Notes: generated from the sequence alone by a model not told the origin. A DNA stretch of 64,000 nt from an uncultured Oscillospiraceae bacterium (GCA_947588955.1 CANPYX010000007.1:33128-97127); one strand, 5' to 3'; counted from the first letter of the stretch, positions 8,466 to 17,713 are shown. Numbers and translations are program-made.

Positions 8466-9482
8466 ATGAAAAGGAAGATCGCGGCTATACTCGCGCTGGC
8501 TTTGGCTTTGGTCCTGGCACTGGCGTCCTGCTCCAAGGTATCGATGGCGACGGATACGGAGCAGAACGGGGCATATTGGGGCGGGGACAAAGACATGAGC
8601 GCCTCGGCCCCTGAGTCCTCCGGTACGGGGGGAGATTGGAGCGAGGACAGCTGGAACGACGTCGTGGGCGCCACGGGGGATGCCATCAACCCCACGCCCA
8701 GCATGACGGAGAAGATGATCTACACCGCCGACGTGGACGTGGAGACCGTGGATTTTGACGCGGCGGTGGACTCGGTTGAGGCCATGCTGGAGAGGTTCGG
8801 GGCGTTTCTGGAGTCCTCCAGCGTCTCCGGCAGGAGCTATTCGGACTCCTACTACGGGTACCAGACCTACCGGCGGGCGTATTTCACCATACGGGTACCG
8901 GTAAGCTCCTTCGTCCAGCTGCGCGACGGCCTTGAGGACGTGGGCAACGTGGTCAGCAAGAATACCTACGCCGAGAACATCACGGTGCAGTATTACGACA
9001 CCGAGTCCCGGGCACAGTCCTACCGCATAGAGCAGGAGCGGCTCATGGCCATGCTGGAAAAGTGCGAGACCGTGACGGAGATGATAGAGATCGAGTCCAG
9101 GCTTTCCGAGGTGCGCTATCAGCTGGAGTCGTTGGAGTCAACCCTGCGCAACTGGCAGAACCAGGTGGATTACAGCACCGTCAACGTCACTATCCGCGAG
9201 GTGGAGGAGTACACACGGCCCGTGGAGATCCACCGCACCTACTGGCAGCAGATAGGCGACGGGCTCCAAAACACCTTTGAGAGCATCGGGGACTTCTTCA
9301 AGTCGCTCTTCAAGTGGCTGGTGGTGAACCTGCCGGTGATACTTGTGGCTGCCGTGTTCATCGGAGCGGCGCTGGTGGCGCTGATCGCCATAATTCGCGG
9401 CGGCCGCAGAAGATCCGCCCGCAAAAACAGCGCCGTGGAGGCGGAATATACCGAGACGGATAATACAGACAAAAAGGAATAA
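8466..9482 (+). CDS. DUF4349-type lipoprotein
   Basis: A 338 residue exported lipoprotein: 21 residue signal peptide ending LALASC with the lipobox Cys22, a low-complexity Ser/Asp linker (~25-75), a globular domain from ~80 with a central coiled coil (SRAQSYRIEQERLMAMLEKC region), and a C-terminal membrane segment (~285-310) followed by a basic tail. This arrangement, with paired short conserved beta segments around a coiled coil, matches the DUF4349 family, whose function is not established. ATG 8466 has GGAG eight bases upstream. It ends just before a strong bidirectional terminator. Confidence 0.82.
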   Translation: MKRKIAAILALALALVLALASCSKVSMATDTEQNGAYWGGDKDMSASAPESSGTGGDWSEDSWNDVVGATGDAINPTPSMTEKMIYTADVDVETVDFDAAVDSVEAMLERFGAFLESSSVSGRSYSDSYYGYQTYRRAYFTIRVPVSSFVQLRDGLEDVGNVVSKNTYAENITVQYYDTESRAQSYRIEQERLMAMLEKCETVTEMIEIESRLSEVRYQLESLESTLRNWQNQVDYSTVNVTIREVEEYTRPVEIHRTYWQQIGDGLQNTFESIGDFFKSLFKWLVVNLPVILVAAVFIGAALVALIAIIRGGRRRSARKNSAVEAEYTETDNTDKKE

Positions 9483-9495
9483 GCAGTATTAAAAA

Positions 9496-9534
9496 TTCCC
9501 TCCCCGCCAATTGGCGGGGAGGGAAAAGATTTTT
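9496..9534. terminator. Bidirectional terminator, 30 bp perfect palindrome
   Basis: Bases 9496-9525 form a perfect inverted repeat with 15 bp arms, flanked by A and T runs (AAAAATT before, ATTTTTATT after). It separates the convergent DUF4349 and aroQ genes. Confidence 0.92.
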
Positions 9535-9967
9535 ATTTGCCGTAGTTTTCCTTTAAGAACCGGATGGCCTCAAGGTAGCCGTCGAAGCCCTTGCCCTTGA
9601 CAGTTTTGACGCAGGCGGCGCGGATGTAGCTTATCTTACGGAACTCGTCGCGGGCGTCCGGGTCGGAGATGTGGACCTCGACTGTGGGTATTGAGACGGC
9701 CTTTACGGCGTCCAAAAGGGCGACGCTGGTGTGGGTGTAGGCGCCGGGGTTTATTACGATCCCGTCTATCCTGCCGTATGCCCCCTGAATGGCGTCCACC
9801 AGGGCGCCCTCGTGGTTGGACTGGTAAAATTCCGCCTCAACGCCCAGCCTCTCAGCCTCGGCGCGGATCAGTGAGACGAGGTCGGCGTAGGTGCTTTTGC
9901 CGTAAATATCCGGCTCGCGAAGCCCCAGCATATTGAGGTTGGGACCGTTAATAACGAGTATTTTCAC
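9533..9967 (-). CDS. aroQ: 3-dehydroquinate dehydratase, type II
   Basis: Third step of the shikimate pathway, dehydration of 3-dehydroquinate. The 144 residue protein is the flavodoxin-like type II enzyme: ILVINGPNLNMLGLREPDIYG (active-site Arg and Tyr loop), QSNHEG, INPGAYTHTS, VEVHISD. I place the start at GTG 9967 because GGAG at 9979-9976 lies eight bases upstream; an earlier GTG at 9976 would overlap that ribosome site. It overlaps aroEK by 20 bp and is the last gene of the aromatic operon. Confidence 0.95.
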   Translation of the reverse strand: MKILVINGPNLNMLGLREPDIYGKSTYADLVSLIRAEAERLGVEAEFYQSNHEGALVDAIQGAYGRIDGIVINPGAYTHTSVALLDAVKAVSIPTVEVHISDPDARDEFRKISYIRAACVKTVKGKGFDGYLEAIRFLKENYGK

Positions 9968-11192
9968 AAAAATCACTCCAAATTTTGTCGGCGGCGTCCT
10001 GAAGGGTGCCGTCGTTTTTTACCGTCACGTCGGCGAAGCGGGCGTAGAGCGGGTCGCGCGTTTCAAAGAGAGCCCGAAGCCCCTCTATACCGCCGGCGGA
10101 GAGGGGGCGTCCGCGGGTGGCGAGCATATCAAGCTGCCGGTCCACGCGGTAAATTCTGCCGGACTGGTGGAGTATGGGGTAGTTTTCCGGCACCGTGACA
10201 CAGCCGCCGCCGGTGGTGACGATCTTGCCGGTGCACGCCATCACCTCCCGCAGAAGCTCCGTTTCAAGCCGGCGAAACTCCGCCTCGCCCCTTTCGGTTA
10301 TCAGGTCGCCGGGGCGTGTGCCGGTGCGGGAGGTGACAAGCTTGTCGATGTCCACCAGTTCCCTGCCGGACATACGCGCTAAGAATTTGCCCACGGTGGT
10401 CTTGCCGCAGCCTGGCATACCGATGAGGACGACGTTTGTCACGTTACGGGTAAGGGCGGAGGTTATCTCCTCAATTTTGGAGTCGTCGATTTCTTTGTGG
10501 AAGAACAGCTCCTCCGCCGCCTTTGCCTGGGCGACCAGCATGGCAAGACCGCCGGCGTGGGGTATTCCCAGCTCCTCCGCCTGCATTATAAGCCCCGTAC
10601 GAATGGGGTTGTATACCACGTCCATAACGCCCAGGAGACGCGGGAAGGCCCGCAGGTCCACGGGCGACGCGGGACAGTTGGGGCTCATGCCCACGGGGGT
10701 GGTGTTGATGAGTATGTCCGCGTCGGCGTTTTTCTCCAGGTTGCCGTAGTTATTTTCGCCGGAGCGGGAGATTATCACCGTCTCACGCGCGCCCAAGGAC
10801 TTCGCGGCGGCTGTGGCTGTGCGGGAGGTACCGCCGGAGCCGAGAATGACCGTCTTTTTGCCGCAAAGGTCTATCCCGCCACGCCGCAGGGCGTATTTCA
10901 GGCCGTCTATGTCGGTGTTGAAGCCTGTGAGCTCGCCGTTCCGGTTGACGATGGTGTTGACAGCGCCTATCTCCATAGCCGCGCTGTCCACGAGGTCCAC
11001 GTGGTCGAATACGTCTCGCTTGTAGGGTATGGTGACGTTCACCGCCCCCAGATCCGGGCGGCGCAGGAAGCCGCCCAGCTCCTCGGGCTCGACCTCATAG
11101 AGCTTATAGCCACGGCAGCCCAGCATGGCGTGGATGGCGGGGGAGTGGCTGTGCCCCAGCTTCCTCCCCACAAGCCCGAAAACCCGCCGCAT
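9948..11192 (-). CDS. aroEK: Bifunctional shikimate dehydrogenase / shikimate kinase
   Basis: A 414 residue fusion covering two consecutive steps. Residues 1-~245 are AroE: LGHSHSP substrate motif, catalytic Lys58 in NVTIPYKRD, Asp94 in FNTDIDG, NADP loop GSGGTSRT (~118-125). Residues ~250-414 are AroK: P-loop GMPGCGKTT (258-266), DIDKLV, GEAEFRRLE, TTGGGCV and the LID arginine in RGRPLS. The ATG follows AGGAGGTC. It starts 2 bp past the pheA stop. The fusion should equalise production and may channel shikimate; no separate aroE or aroK is seen here. Confidence 0.96.
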   Translation of the reverse strand: MRRVFGLVGRKLGHSHSPAIHAMLGCRGYKLYEVEPEELGGFLRRPDLGAVNVTIPYKRDVFDHVDLVDSAAMEIGAVNTIVNRNGELTGFNTDIDGLKYALRRGGIDLCGKKTVILGSGGTSRTATAAAKSLGARETVIISRSGENNYGNLEKNADADILINTTPVGMSPNCPASPVDLRAFPRLLGVMDVVYNPIRTGLIMQAEELGIPHAGGLAMLVAQAKAAEELFFHKEIDDSKIEEITSALTRNVTNVVLIGMPGCGKTTVGKFLARMSGRELVDIDKLVTSRTGTRPGDLITERGEAEFRRLETELLREVMACTGKIVTTGGGCVTVPENYPILHQSGRIYRVDRQLDMLATRGRPLSAGGIEGLRALFETRDPLYARFADVTVKNDGTLQDAADKIWSDFCENTRY

Positions 11193-11194
11193 GG

Positions 11195-12337
11195 TCAGAC
11201 CTCCTGGTAGTTGCCCAGGTACTTCAGGGAGCGGCAGGAGTGCTCAAGGCTCTCCAGCATATCCACCACCTTGGGGTCCCGGACGGACGCCTCGATCTCA
11301 AAGAAGAAGAGGAACTCAAAGTCGTGGCCCACCATGGGGCAGGACTCAAGCTTTATAAGGTTCAGCTCCAGGGCGGAGATGTGGCTCAGCACGTCGTAAA
11401 GCGCGCCGGGGCGGTGCTCACAGGACAGCACCAGGGTTATGCGGTTGGCGCCGGGGTATACCACGGGGGACTTGGTTATGCAGATGAAGCGGGTGTAGTT
11501 GTTGTCGGAATTTTGTATGCGCCCGCAGGGGAGCGCCTCCAGGCCGTAGAGCTCCGCGCAGTTGGAGCTGGATATGGCGGCGACGGAGCGATCGGGGGAC
11601 TCCGCCACGTACTTTGCCGCCATAGCGGTGTTGTCACAGCGCTCCACCTCCACCCTGTCGCCCAGGGATTTGAGGAACTCACTGCACTGTCCCAGCGCCT
11701 GCTCGTGGGAGATCACGCGCCGGACCTCGGAAAGCTTCACCCCCGGCTTTACCAGGAGCTCGTGGGAGATGCACAGCCGCTCGCTGCGGACGATGGACAC
11801 CTCCTTCGTCTGGAGGAGGTCATAGACCGCCCTCACGGAGCCGTTGGAGCTGTTTTCGATGGGGAGGATACCGAAGCGGCAGAAGCCGTTTTTCACCGCG
11901 TCAAATACAGCCTCAAAGGTCTTGAAGTAGATGAGCTTGCCGCGGGGGAACATTCTGTCCGCCGCCATCTGGGAGTAGGCGCCCTCCACACCCTGACAGG
12001 CGATGAGCCCGTCCTCGGGAAAGAGCTGGGGGACGTTTTCCATGGATTTTTCGATGAAGGAGCGCACCGCTGAGCCGGTTTTGACGATGCCCCTCTGGTA
12101 GGTGCGGCTCAGCTCAAGGACGGTGGAAAAGAGCCTGTGGGAATACAGGTCAAACTCGCCGGAGCTGTCCGACACGTTTTTCAGTATCTCCCGTTCCCGC
12201 TCCTTGTTGAGAATGGGCAGGTTGTCCCGTGCCTTTACACGTGCGATCTCCCCGGCAAGCTCCATGCGCTCAAGAAAGAGCTTGAGGAATTTACCGTCGA
12301 TCTCGTCTATCCTCTTACGTATCTCAGTCATTTCCAT
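11195..12337 (-). CDS. pheA: Bifunctional chorismate mutase / prephenate dehydratase (P-protein)
   Basis: Commits chorismate to phenylalanine. Of 380 residues, 1-~85 are an AroQ-type chorismate mutase (IRKRIDEIDGKFLKLFLERM), ~110-285 prephenate dehydratase (GVEGAYSQMA, ILPIENSSNGSV, YTRF) and ~295-380 an ACT domain for phenylalanine feedback, with ESCP where ESRP is usual. It ends 2 bp before aroEK and overlaps aroC by 14 bp. GGAGG lies nine bases before ATG 12337. Confidence 0.95.
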   Translation of the reverse strand: MEMTEIRKRIDEIDGKFLKLFLERMELAGEIARVKARDNLPILNKEREREILKNVSDSSGEFDLYSHRLFSTVLELSRTYQRGIVKTGSAVRSFIEKSMENVPQLFPEDGLIACQGVEGAYSQMAADRMFPRGKLIYFKTFEAVFDAVKNGFCRFGILPIENSSNGSVRAVYDLLQTKEVSIVRSERLCISHELLVKPGVKLSEVRRVISHEQALGQCSEFLKSLGDRVEVERCDNTAMAAKYVAESPDRSVAAISSSNCAELYGLEALPCGRIQNSDNNYTRFICITKSPVVYPGANRITLVLSCEHRPGALYDVLSHISALELNLIKLESCPMVGHDFEFLFFFEIEASVRDPKVVDMLESLEHSCRSLKYLGNYQEV

Positions 12338-13418
12338 GGCCCTGTTCCTCCAGTAATATGTCCAGTATTGTAAAAGCGGTGACCGCCTCTATGACGGGGA
12401 CGGCGCGGATGGCGACGCACGGGTCGTGTCGGCCCTTTATCTCCAGCTCCGCCGGTTCCATTTTGGAGACGCTGACGGTTTTCTGCGGTCGCCCAATGGA
12501 GGGCGTGGGCTTCATGGCGCATTTTACCACCAGGGGCATACCCGTGGTTATGCCGCCGATTATCCCGCCGGCGTCGTTTTTCGCCGTTTTTATCTCTCCG
12601 TTTTCGATGATGTATGGGTCGTTGTGGACGGAGCCACGCATTTTCGCCGCCGCGAACCCGGCGCCGAACTCCACGCCTTTAACAGCGGGGACGCCAAAGA
12701 GGGCGGCGGCAAGGCGGTTCTCTATCCCGTCGAACATGGGGGAGCCCAGCCCCGCCGGGAGCCCGACGGCGGCGCACTCGATGACGCCGCCCACGCTGTC
12801 CGCCTCCGCCCGGGCGCGCTCCACCGCCCGCGCCATTCGCTCGCCCGCGCCGTCGGAGACGACTGGAAGGGGCTTTGCGGCGACGGCGGCGAAAAGCTCC
12901 GGTGTGGGCTCGGGAGGGAACGGATCGTCTGCCTCTTTTTCAACGCTGAGAAGGTGCGCGCCTATAAATATGCCTTTCCGGGCTAAAAGCTGCTTCGCTA
13001 TGCCCCCTGCTATGCACAGGGGGGCGGTGAGACGCCCAGAGAAGTGACCGGAGCCGCGCATATCCACCGCCTTGCCGTACCGCGCCCTGGCGGTGAGGTC
13101 CGCGTGGGAGGGGCGGGGGAGGTCGGTGAGGGCGGCGTAGTCGCCGGAGCGGGTGTCGGTGTTCTCGATGACGGCGCACAGGGGCGAGCCGGCGGTGACG
13201 CCGTTTACAAGCCCTGAGATGATCTCCGGCCTGTCGGCTTCGCTTCTCTGGGTGGAGAGACGGGAGGTCCCCGGCCTCCTACGGGACATGAAGGCGTAAA
13301 GCTCCTCCTCGTCCACCGGCTCGCCGGCGGGAAGACCATCGATGACAACGCCTATCGCCCTCCCGTGGGACTGGCCGAATACCGAGATTTTCAAAGCTTT
13401 TCCGATCTCAGAGGACAT
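12324..13418 (-). CDS. aroC: Chorismate synthase
   Basis: Last common step, making chorismate from EPSP with reduced FMN. The 364 residue protein carries the family's three signatures: GQSHG, SRRRPGTSRLSTQRSE, and the region MRGSGHFSGRLTAPLC, plus RHDPC near the end. ATG 13418 has GGGAGG eight bases upstream; a start further upstream at 13451 would lie inside aroA. It overlaps aroA by 11 bp and pheA by 14 bp. Confidence 0.96.
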   Translation of the reverse strand: MSSEIGKALKISVFGQSHGRAIGVVIDGLPAGEPVDEEELYAFMSRRRPGTSRLSTQRSEADRPEIISGLVNGVTAGSPLCAVIENTDTRSGDYAALTDLPRPSHADLTARARYGKAVDMRGSGHFSGRLTAPLCIAGGIAKQLLARKGIFIGAHLLSVEKEADDPFPPEPTPELFAAVAAKPLPVVSDGAGERMARAVERARAEADSVGGVIECAAVGLPAGLGSPMFDGIENRLAAALFGVPAVKGVEFGAGFAAAKMRGSVHNDPYIIENGEIKTAKNDAGGIIGGITTGMPLVVKCAMKPTPSIGRPQKTVSVSKMEPAELEIKGRHDPCVAIRAVPVIEAVTAFTILDILLEEQGHGND

Positions 13419-14607
13419 CCGCGATCCCTCCCAGCCGTCTGAATTCGTCAAAAAAGGTGGGGTAGGACTTGTTCACTGCCTCCGCACCCAAGATGGTCAC
13501 GGGTCCGTCGGCGACGGTGGCCAGAATGGCCGCGGCCATGACGATCCGGTGGTCATTTGCCCCGTCCACGGTGCAGGAGCGGATAGAGTCCGTGCTGAGG
13601 ACCTGCAGGTGGTCCAGCTCATCCCAGCACTTGACGCCGAAGGCCCGGAGCATCGCCGAGGTGGAGGCTATGCGGTCCGACTCCTTTGTTCGGAGCCTCG
13701 CGATGTTCACAAACCGGGTGACCTGCCCGTATCGGTTGAAGTGTCCCTCGTGCCGCGTCGCGGCCATGACGGCCATGGGAGGGAGAAGGTCTGGAATCTG
13801 GGAGACATCCACCTCCATCTCACCGCCTGTCCACATGAGCATCCGCGACCAGCCCAATATCTCGCTGTCGCCCTGGGGGGACAGAATGCCCGCGGTGTGG
13901 ACATTGAGGTGCGAGCCCACGAAGGCGCAGGCGTACCAGAACGCCGCCTGGGACCAGTCGGGCTCGATGTCGTAATCGCAGGGGGTGAAGCGTTGGCCGC
14001 CGGGGACGGTGAAGTACCGGGGGTCATGCTCGTCGTATTCAAGGGCGATGCCGTACGCCTTCAGCACCTTTGCCGTCATCACGGCGTAGGGGCGGCTCTG
14101 GAGCGGGGAGGTGATGATGATGTTGCTCTCCTCCGGCAGCAGCGGCAGGGCGTAGAGAAGACCCGTGACGAACTGGCTGGACACGTCGCCGGGAAGCTTG
14201 TAGACGCCGGGGGTGAGCTGACCTATAACGGTGAGCACACCGCCGGATTTTTCAAAGTGGATGTTTTTCTTTCGGAAGATGTCAAAATACGGCTCCATGG
14301 GCCGCTCCATGAGCCGTCCGTGGCCCACGAATTTCGCCCCGCCCCGCAGGACCAGCGCCAGGGGGATGAGAAACCGCAGGGTGGAGCCGGATTCGCCGCA
14401 GTCCAGGACGGGGAAGCCGTCCGAGGGGGTCAGCAGCGCCTCCAGGCACCGGCGGGTGGCGGTGATGTCCTGGGACTCAGCCAGATTGGTGATCCGCTCC
14501 ACGGACCCGGCCAGCGTCGCCGCGATCAGCGCCCGGTGGCTGAGGGATTTGGAGGGGGGAGGGGTCACGTCGCCGTGAAGCGGGTGAGGGGTGATGCGTA
14601 TGTCCAT
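13408..14607 (-). CDS. aroA: 3-phosphoshikimate 1-carboxyvinyltransferase (EPSP synthase)
   Basis: Transfers enolpyruvate from PEP to shikimate-3-phosphate. The 399 residue protein has the start PPSKSLSHRALIAA, the substrate loop DCGESGSTLRF, PGDVSSQF and the C-terminal LRTKESDRI and NDHRIVMA motifs. It is about 25 residues shorter than the E. coli enzyme, as is common in Clostridia. It ends in the start region of aroC and starts 2 bp after aroB. Confidence 0.95.
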   Translation of the reverse strand: MDIRITPHPLHGDVTPPPSKSLSHRALIAATLAGSVERITNLAESQDITATRRCLEALLTPSDGFPVLDCGESGSTLRFLIPLALVLRGGAKFVGHGRLMERPMEPYFDIFRKKNIHFEKSGGVLTVIGQLTPGVYKLPGDVSSQFVTGLLYALPLLPEESNIIITSPLQSRPYAVMTAKVLKAYGIALEYDEHDPRYFTVPGGQRFTPCDYDIEPDWSQAAFWYACAFVGSHLNVHTAGILSPQGDSEILGWSRMLMWTGGEMEVDVSQIPDLLPPMAVMAATRHEGHFNRYGQVTRFVNIARLRTKESDRIASTSAMLRAFGVKCWDELDHLQVLSTDSIRSCTVDGANDHRIVMAAAILATVADGPVTILGAEAVNKSYPTFFDEFRRLGGIADVL

Positions 14608-14609
14608 GG

Positions 14610-15692
14610 TTACCTCCTGTACATCCCGGCGAGGACGTCCAAAACCTCCGCCTTCGGGAGCTTCATGGGCCGGACCGCGCCGATTCTTTCAAGCAGGATG
14701 AGGGTCACGTCGTCCCCGGCGCTCTTCTTGTCGATGCCCACGGCCCTTTCGAGGTCGCTGAAGTCGCAGTCAATGGCGACAGGCAGGCCCAGGGGGGACA
14801 AAATCGCCTCGATTTGCCCCGGCACGTCCGGGCCTGTGACGCCCAGCGCCACGCCCAGCTTCGCCGCCGTGACCATGCCGGCGGCCACCGCCTCGCCGTG
14901 GGTCCAGCGGGCGTAGCCTCCCGAAAGCTCGTAGGCGTGGCCCAGGGTGTGACCGAAGTTCAGGATCATCCGAAGGCCGGTGTCGTGCTCGTCCGTCTCC
15001 ACCACCTGGCGCTTGATGTCACAGCAGGTGTGGAGAATGTGGGCGATATCGGCCATCAGCGCCTCCCGACCGGGACGGGCCTTCAAAAAGCCAAAAAACC
15101 CGGCGTCCCAAATACAGCCGTACTTGACGACCTCCGCCATGCCGGCGGCAAATTCCCGGTCCGGCAGGGTGCGCAGCGTTTCCGGGTCCATGAGGACCAG
15201 GTCCGGCTGGTAGAAGGTGCCCGCCAGGTTCTTGCCGGTGGAAAGGTCGATGGCGGTCTTGCCGCCCACGGAGGAGTCCACCTGTGAGAGGAGCGTGGTG
15301 GGGATCTGCACCAGCCCCACGCCCCGCAAAACCGTGCTCGCGGCGAAGCCCGCCAGATCCCCCACGACACCGCCGCCCAGCGCGACTACGGCGTCGGTGC
15401 GGGTGATGGCGTGGGCGGTCATCCACTCCCAGAGGGATATGAGGTTCTCCGCGCTTTTTGAGGTCTCCCCCGCCGGGACGACGTGGGTGTGTACCTCAAA
15501 GCTCTCGATCTCCAGGGACGCCACAAGGCGCGCGCCGTAGAGGGGAGAGACGTTGGAATCGGTCACCACGAAAAGCCGCTTCGCCTTTGGGAGGGCGGAG
15601 CTTATATATTTTCCGGCGCTGTCTATAAGCCCGGAGCCGATGATAATATCGTAGCCGGAGCCCGCGTCAACGTGAAGTGTCATTACTTCCAT
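14610..15692 (-). CDS. aroB: 3-dehydroquinate synthase
   Basis: NAD- and metal-dependent cyclisation of DAHP to 3-dehydroquinate. The 360 residue protein shows VVALGGGVVGDLAGFAAS, QIPTTLLSQVDSSVGGKT, the metal ligands around GMAEVVKYG and NFGHTLGHAYE, and HGEAVAAGM. ATG 15692 is preferred: GGGAGG is six bases upstream and it forms a TGATG overlap with the tyrA stop; other ATGs at 15695 and 15683 are possible. Confidence 0.96.
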   Translation of the reverse strand: MEVMTLHVDAGSGYDIIIGSGLIDSAGKYISSALPKAKRLFVVTDSNVSPLYGARLVASLEIESFEVHTHVVPAGETSKSAENLISLWEWMTAHAITRTDAVVALGGGVVGDLAGFAASTVLRGVGLVQIPTTLLSQVDSSVGGKTAIDLSTGKNLAGTFYQPDLVLMDPETLRTLPDREFAAGMAEVVKYGCIWDAGFFGFLKARPGREALMADIAHILHTCCDIKRQVVETDEHDTGLRMILNFGHTLGHAYELSGGYARWTHGEAVAAGMVTAAKLGVALGVTGPDVPGQIEAILSPLGLPVAIDCDFSDLERAVGIDKKSAGDDVTLILLERIGAVRPMKLPKAEVLDVLAGMYRR

Positions 15693-16531
15693 CATGTACC
15701 TCCCGCCGTCATTTTCAGCTCCCGCCCCTCGCGCAGAAGCTCGCAAAGCCTGTCCTCGTCGCCGGAGCCCAGGGCGTCCCGGTACTCGCAAAGGTGATTG
15801 ATGAGGGTGTCGAGCTCCGCCGTGAGGTAGTCCCGGTCGGCCATGAAGAGCTGCGTCCACATGCCCTCGTCCAGGTAGGCCACTCTCGTCATGTCCCGGA
15901 AGGAGCCGGCGGAGAAGCCCATGTGGGTCTGCGCCGTGGGGGACTTGACAAATGCGGAGGAGGTGATGTGGCACAGCTGCGAGGTGTAGGAGATTATCCT
16001 GTCGTGCTCGGCGGGGGTGGAGTAGGTGATGGAGCCGAAGCCCAGGGACAGGAAGAATTTTTTAAGCTCTTCCAGAAGCGGCGCGTCCGCCCGCTCGTCG
16101 GGGGTGAGTATCATGGACGCGCCCGAAAAGAGGAGGGCGGTGGAGTTTTTGAAGCCCCCGTGCTCCTTTCCCGCCATGGGGTGCCCGCCCACGTAGGAAA
16201 AGCCGTACTCCTCCGATAGCGGGCGCAGTGCGTCAACTATGAGCCGCTTTACGCCGCACAGGTCCACCACGCAGGCGGAGGGTGAGACGCGGGGGGCGTT
16301 CTCCCTTGCCCAGTCTATGAGCGCACGAGGGGGAAGGGCGGCAAGGATCAGGGAGCAGTCCCCGATGGAGCCCACGTCCAGCACGTTGTCAATTGCCCCA
16401 GAGGCGAAGGCAAGGGACATGGTGTCCCGGTTCAGGTCCGCGCCGTAGACGGCGTGGTCGGTGTGAAATTTGATCGCCTTGGCCATGGAGCCACCGATGA
16501 GCCCCAGACCGACGATACCGACGGTTGACAT
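15692..16531 (-). CDS. tyrA: Prephenate dehydrogenase
   Basis: Commits prephenate to tyrosine. The 279 residue protein has the NAD-binding GLGLIGGS at residues 8-15, the prephenate-binding GGHPMAGKEHGGF and the HDRIISYTSQLCH active-site region. It has no ACT domain, unlike PheA. It starts 14 bp after aroF and shares TGATG with aroB. Confidence 0.95.
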   Translation of the reverse strand: MSTVGIVGLGLIGGSMAKAIKFHTDHAVYGADLNRDTMSLAFASGAIDNVLDVGSIGDCSLILAALPPRALIDWARENAPRVSPSACVVDLCGVKRLIVDALRPLSEEYGFSYVGGHPMAGKEHGGFKNSTALLFSGASMILTPDERADAPLLEELKKFFLSLGFGSITYSTPAEHDRIISYTSQLCHITSSAFVKSPTAQTHMGFSAGSFRDMTRVAYLDEGMWTQLFMADRDYLTAELDTLINHLCEYRDALGSGDEDRLCELLREGRELKMTAGGT

Positions 16532-16545
16532 AATATAAGCCTCCC

Positions 16546-17556
16546 TTATTTCTGGGCGGAAACCACCTTATGGATCGCTCTTAGCTTGTTCGCCAGGGCG
16601 TCAAAGACCTCCGGCTTTAAGGACTGGGGGCCGTCGCACATGGCGTGGGCGGGGTCGTTGTGTACCTCGATGATGAGCCCGTCAGCTCCCGCGGCGACGG
16701 CGGCGCAGCTCAGGGGGTCCACCAGCTCCCACTTTCCGGCGGAGTGGCTGGGGTCGATGATCACGGGAAGGTGGGAGAGCTTTTTGAGCACGGGAACGGC
16801 GGAGACGTCCAGGGTGTTGCGGGTGTAGGTCTCAAAGGTGCGTATGCCCCGCTCGCAGAGTATGACCTTGTGGTTGCCGCCCGCCATGATGTACTCGGCG
16901 GACATCAAAAGTTCCTCATATGTGTTGGCAAGGCCGCGCTTTAAGAGGATGGGCTTATCAACGGTGCCCAGCATCTTCAAAAGCTCGAAGTTCTGCATGT
17001 TCCGGGCGCCCACCTGGATGATGTCCACATCCTCGAAAAGCGGCAGGTGCGAGGCGTCCATGAGCTCCGTGACAATGGGGAGCCCCGTGACCTCACGGGC
17101 GAGCTTTAAAAGACGTATCCCCTCGCCGTGGAGCCCCTGGAAAGAGTAGGGGGAGGTGCGGGGTTTGAAGGCGCCGCCGCGCAAAATTGTGGCGCCGCTG
17201 GCCTTCACGGCCTGGGCGACCTCGATTATCTGCGCCTCGTTCTCCACCGAGCAGGGTCCGGCGATGAGGGTGAGGTTCCCCCCGCCGATTTTGGTGTTCC
17301 CCACCTCAATGACCGTGTCCTCCGGGTGGAATTTGCGGTTGGCGTTCTTGTAGGGCTCCTGTATGCGCTTTACGTCCTCCACGATGTCCAGAGCCAGGAG
17401 AAGGTCCATGTCCAGCTGGGACGTGTCGCCCACAAGACCCAGGACCGTCTGATGCTCGCCGATGGAGGTGTGTATCTCGATGTTCTTGCTGCGAAGCCAG
17501 GTCATCAAAGAATCAACCTGGAGCTGATTGGGGTTTTCCTTGAGAATGACTATCAT
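16546..17556 (-). CDS. aroF: 3-deoxy-7-phosphoheptulonate synthase (DAHP synthase, class I beta)
   Basis: First step of the shikimate pathway, joining PEP and erythrose-4-phosphate. Residues 1-~68 are the ferredoxin-like regulatory domain typical of the AroF-I beta group; the barrel carries LIAGPCSVE, RGGAFKPRTSPYSFQG, KRGLANTYEE, CERGIRTFE and IIDPSHSAGK. ATG 17556 follows AAAGGAG. It is the first gene of the eight-gene aromatic operon, and its expression should depend on the leader at 17584-17740. Confidence 0.96.
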   Translation of the reverse strand: MIVILKENPNQLQVDSLMTWLRSKNIEIHTSIGEHQTVLGLVGDTSQLDMDLLLALDIVEDVKRIQEPYKNANRKFHPEDTVIEVGNTKIGGGNLTLIAGPCSVENEAQIIEVAQAVKASGATILRGGAFKPRTSPYSFQGLHGEGIRLLKLAREVTGLPIVTELMDASHLPLFEDVDIIQVGARNMQNFELLKMLGTVDKPILLKRGLANTYEELLMSAEYIMAGGNHKVILCERGIRTFETYTRNTLDVSAVPVLKKLSHLPVIIDPSHSAGKWELVDPLSCAAVAAGADGLIIEVHNDPAHAMCDGPQSLKPEVFDALANKLRAIHKVVSAQK

Positions 17557-17583
17557 GGTAACGCTCTCCTTTTTTTGTGCCGT

Positions 17584-17618
17584 AAAAAAACCCTCGCAGT
17601 CGGTCTGACTGCGAGGGT
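17584..17618 (-). terminator. Leader terminator of the aromatic operon
   Basis: In the RNA: a 12 bp perfect stem (ACCCTCGCAGTC with GACTGCGAGGGT), 5 nt loop, then seven U. It lies 27 bp before the aroF start and 47 bp after the leader peptide stop, so it must be bypassed for the operon to be read. Confidence 0.93.
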
Positions 17619-17713
17619 CAAAGGCGTTTTTATGTGTGCCCGTCAACCTTTTTCAGCCAAACCCATTAAGCCTTACCGTAAAAGAAGGTAAAGCCAAAAT
17701 AATAGCTGAAAAA
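17602..17713 (-). promoter_or_regulatory. Attenuator: antiterminator and competing leader stems
   Basis: Segment 1 (17713-17705, TTTTTCAGC, over leader codons 10-13) can pair with segment 2 (17657-17649, GCTGAAAAA). Segment 2 in its alternative register (17663-17654, GGTTTGGCTG) can pair with segment 3 (17611-17602, CAGTCAGACC; eight Watson-Crick pairs and two G-U), which includes the 3' end of the terminator's first arm and its loop. Ribosome stalling on Phe/Tyr codons would block segment 1 and favour the antiterminator. Confidence 0.75.

Noticed and set aside
10497..11210. 237 codon frame antisense to aroEK, and similar long frames opposite pheA, aroA and spoIIIAE
   Set aside because: They mirror real genes in another frame, have no ribosome sites and no recognisable motifs.
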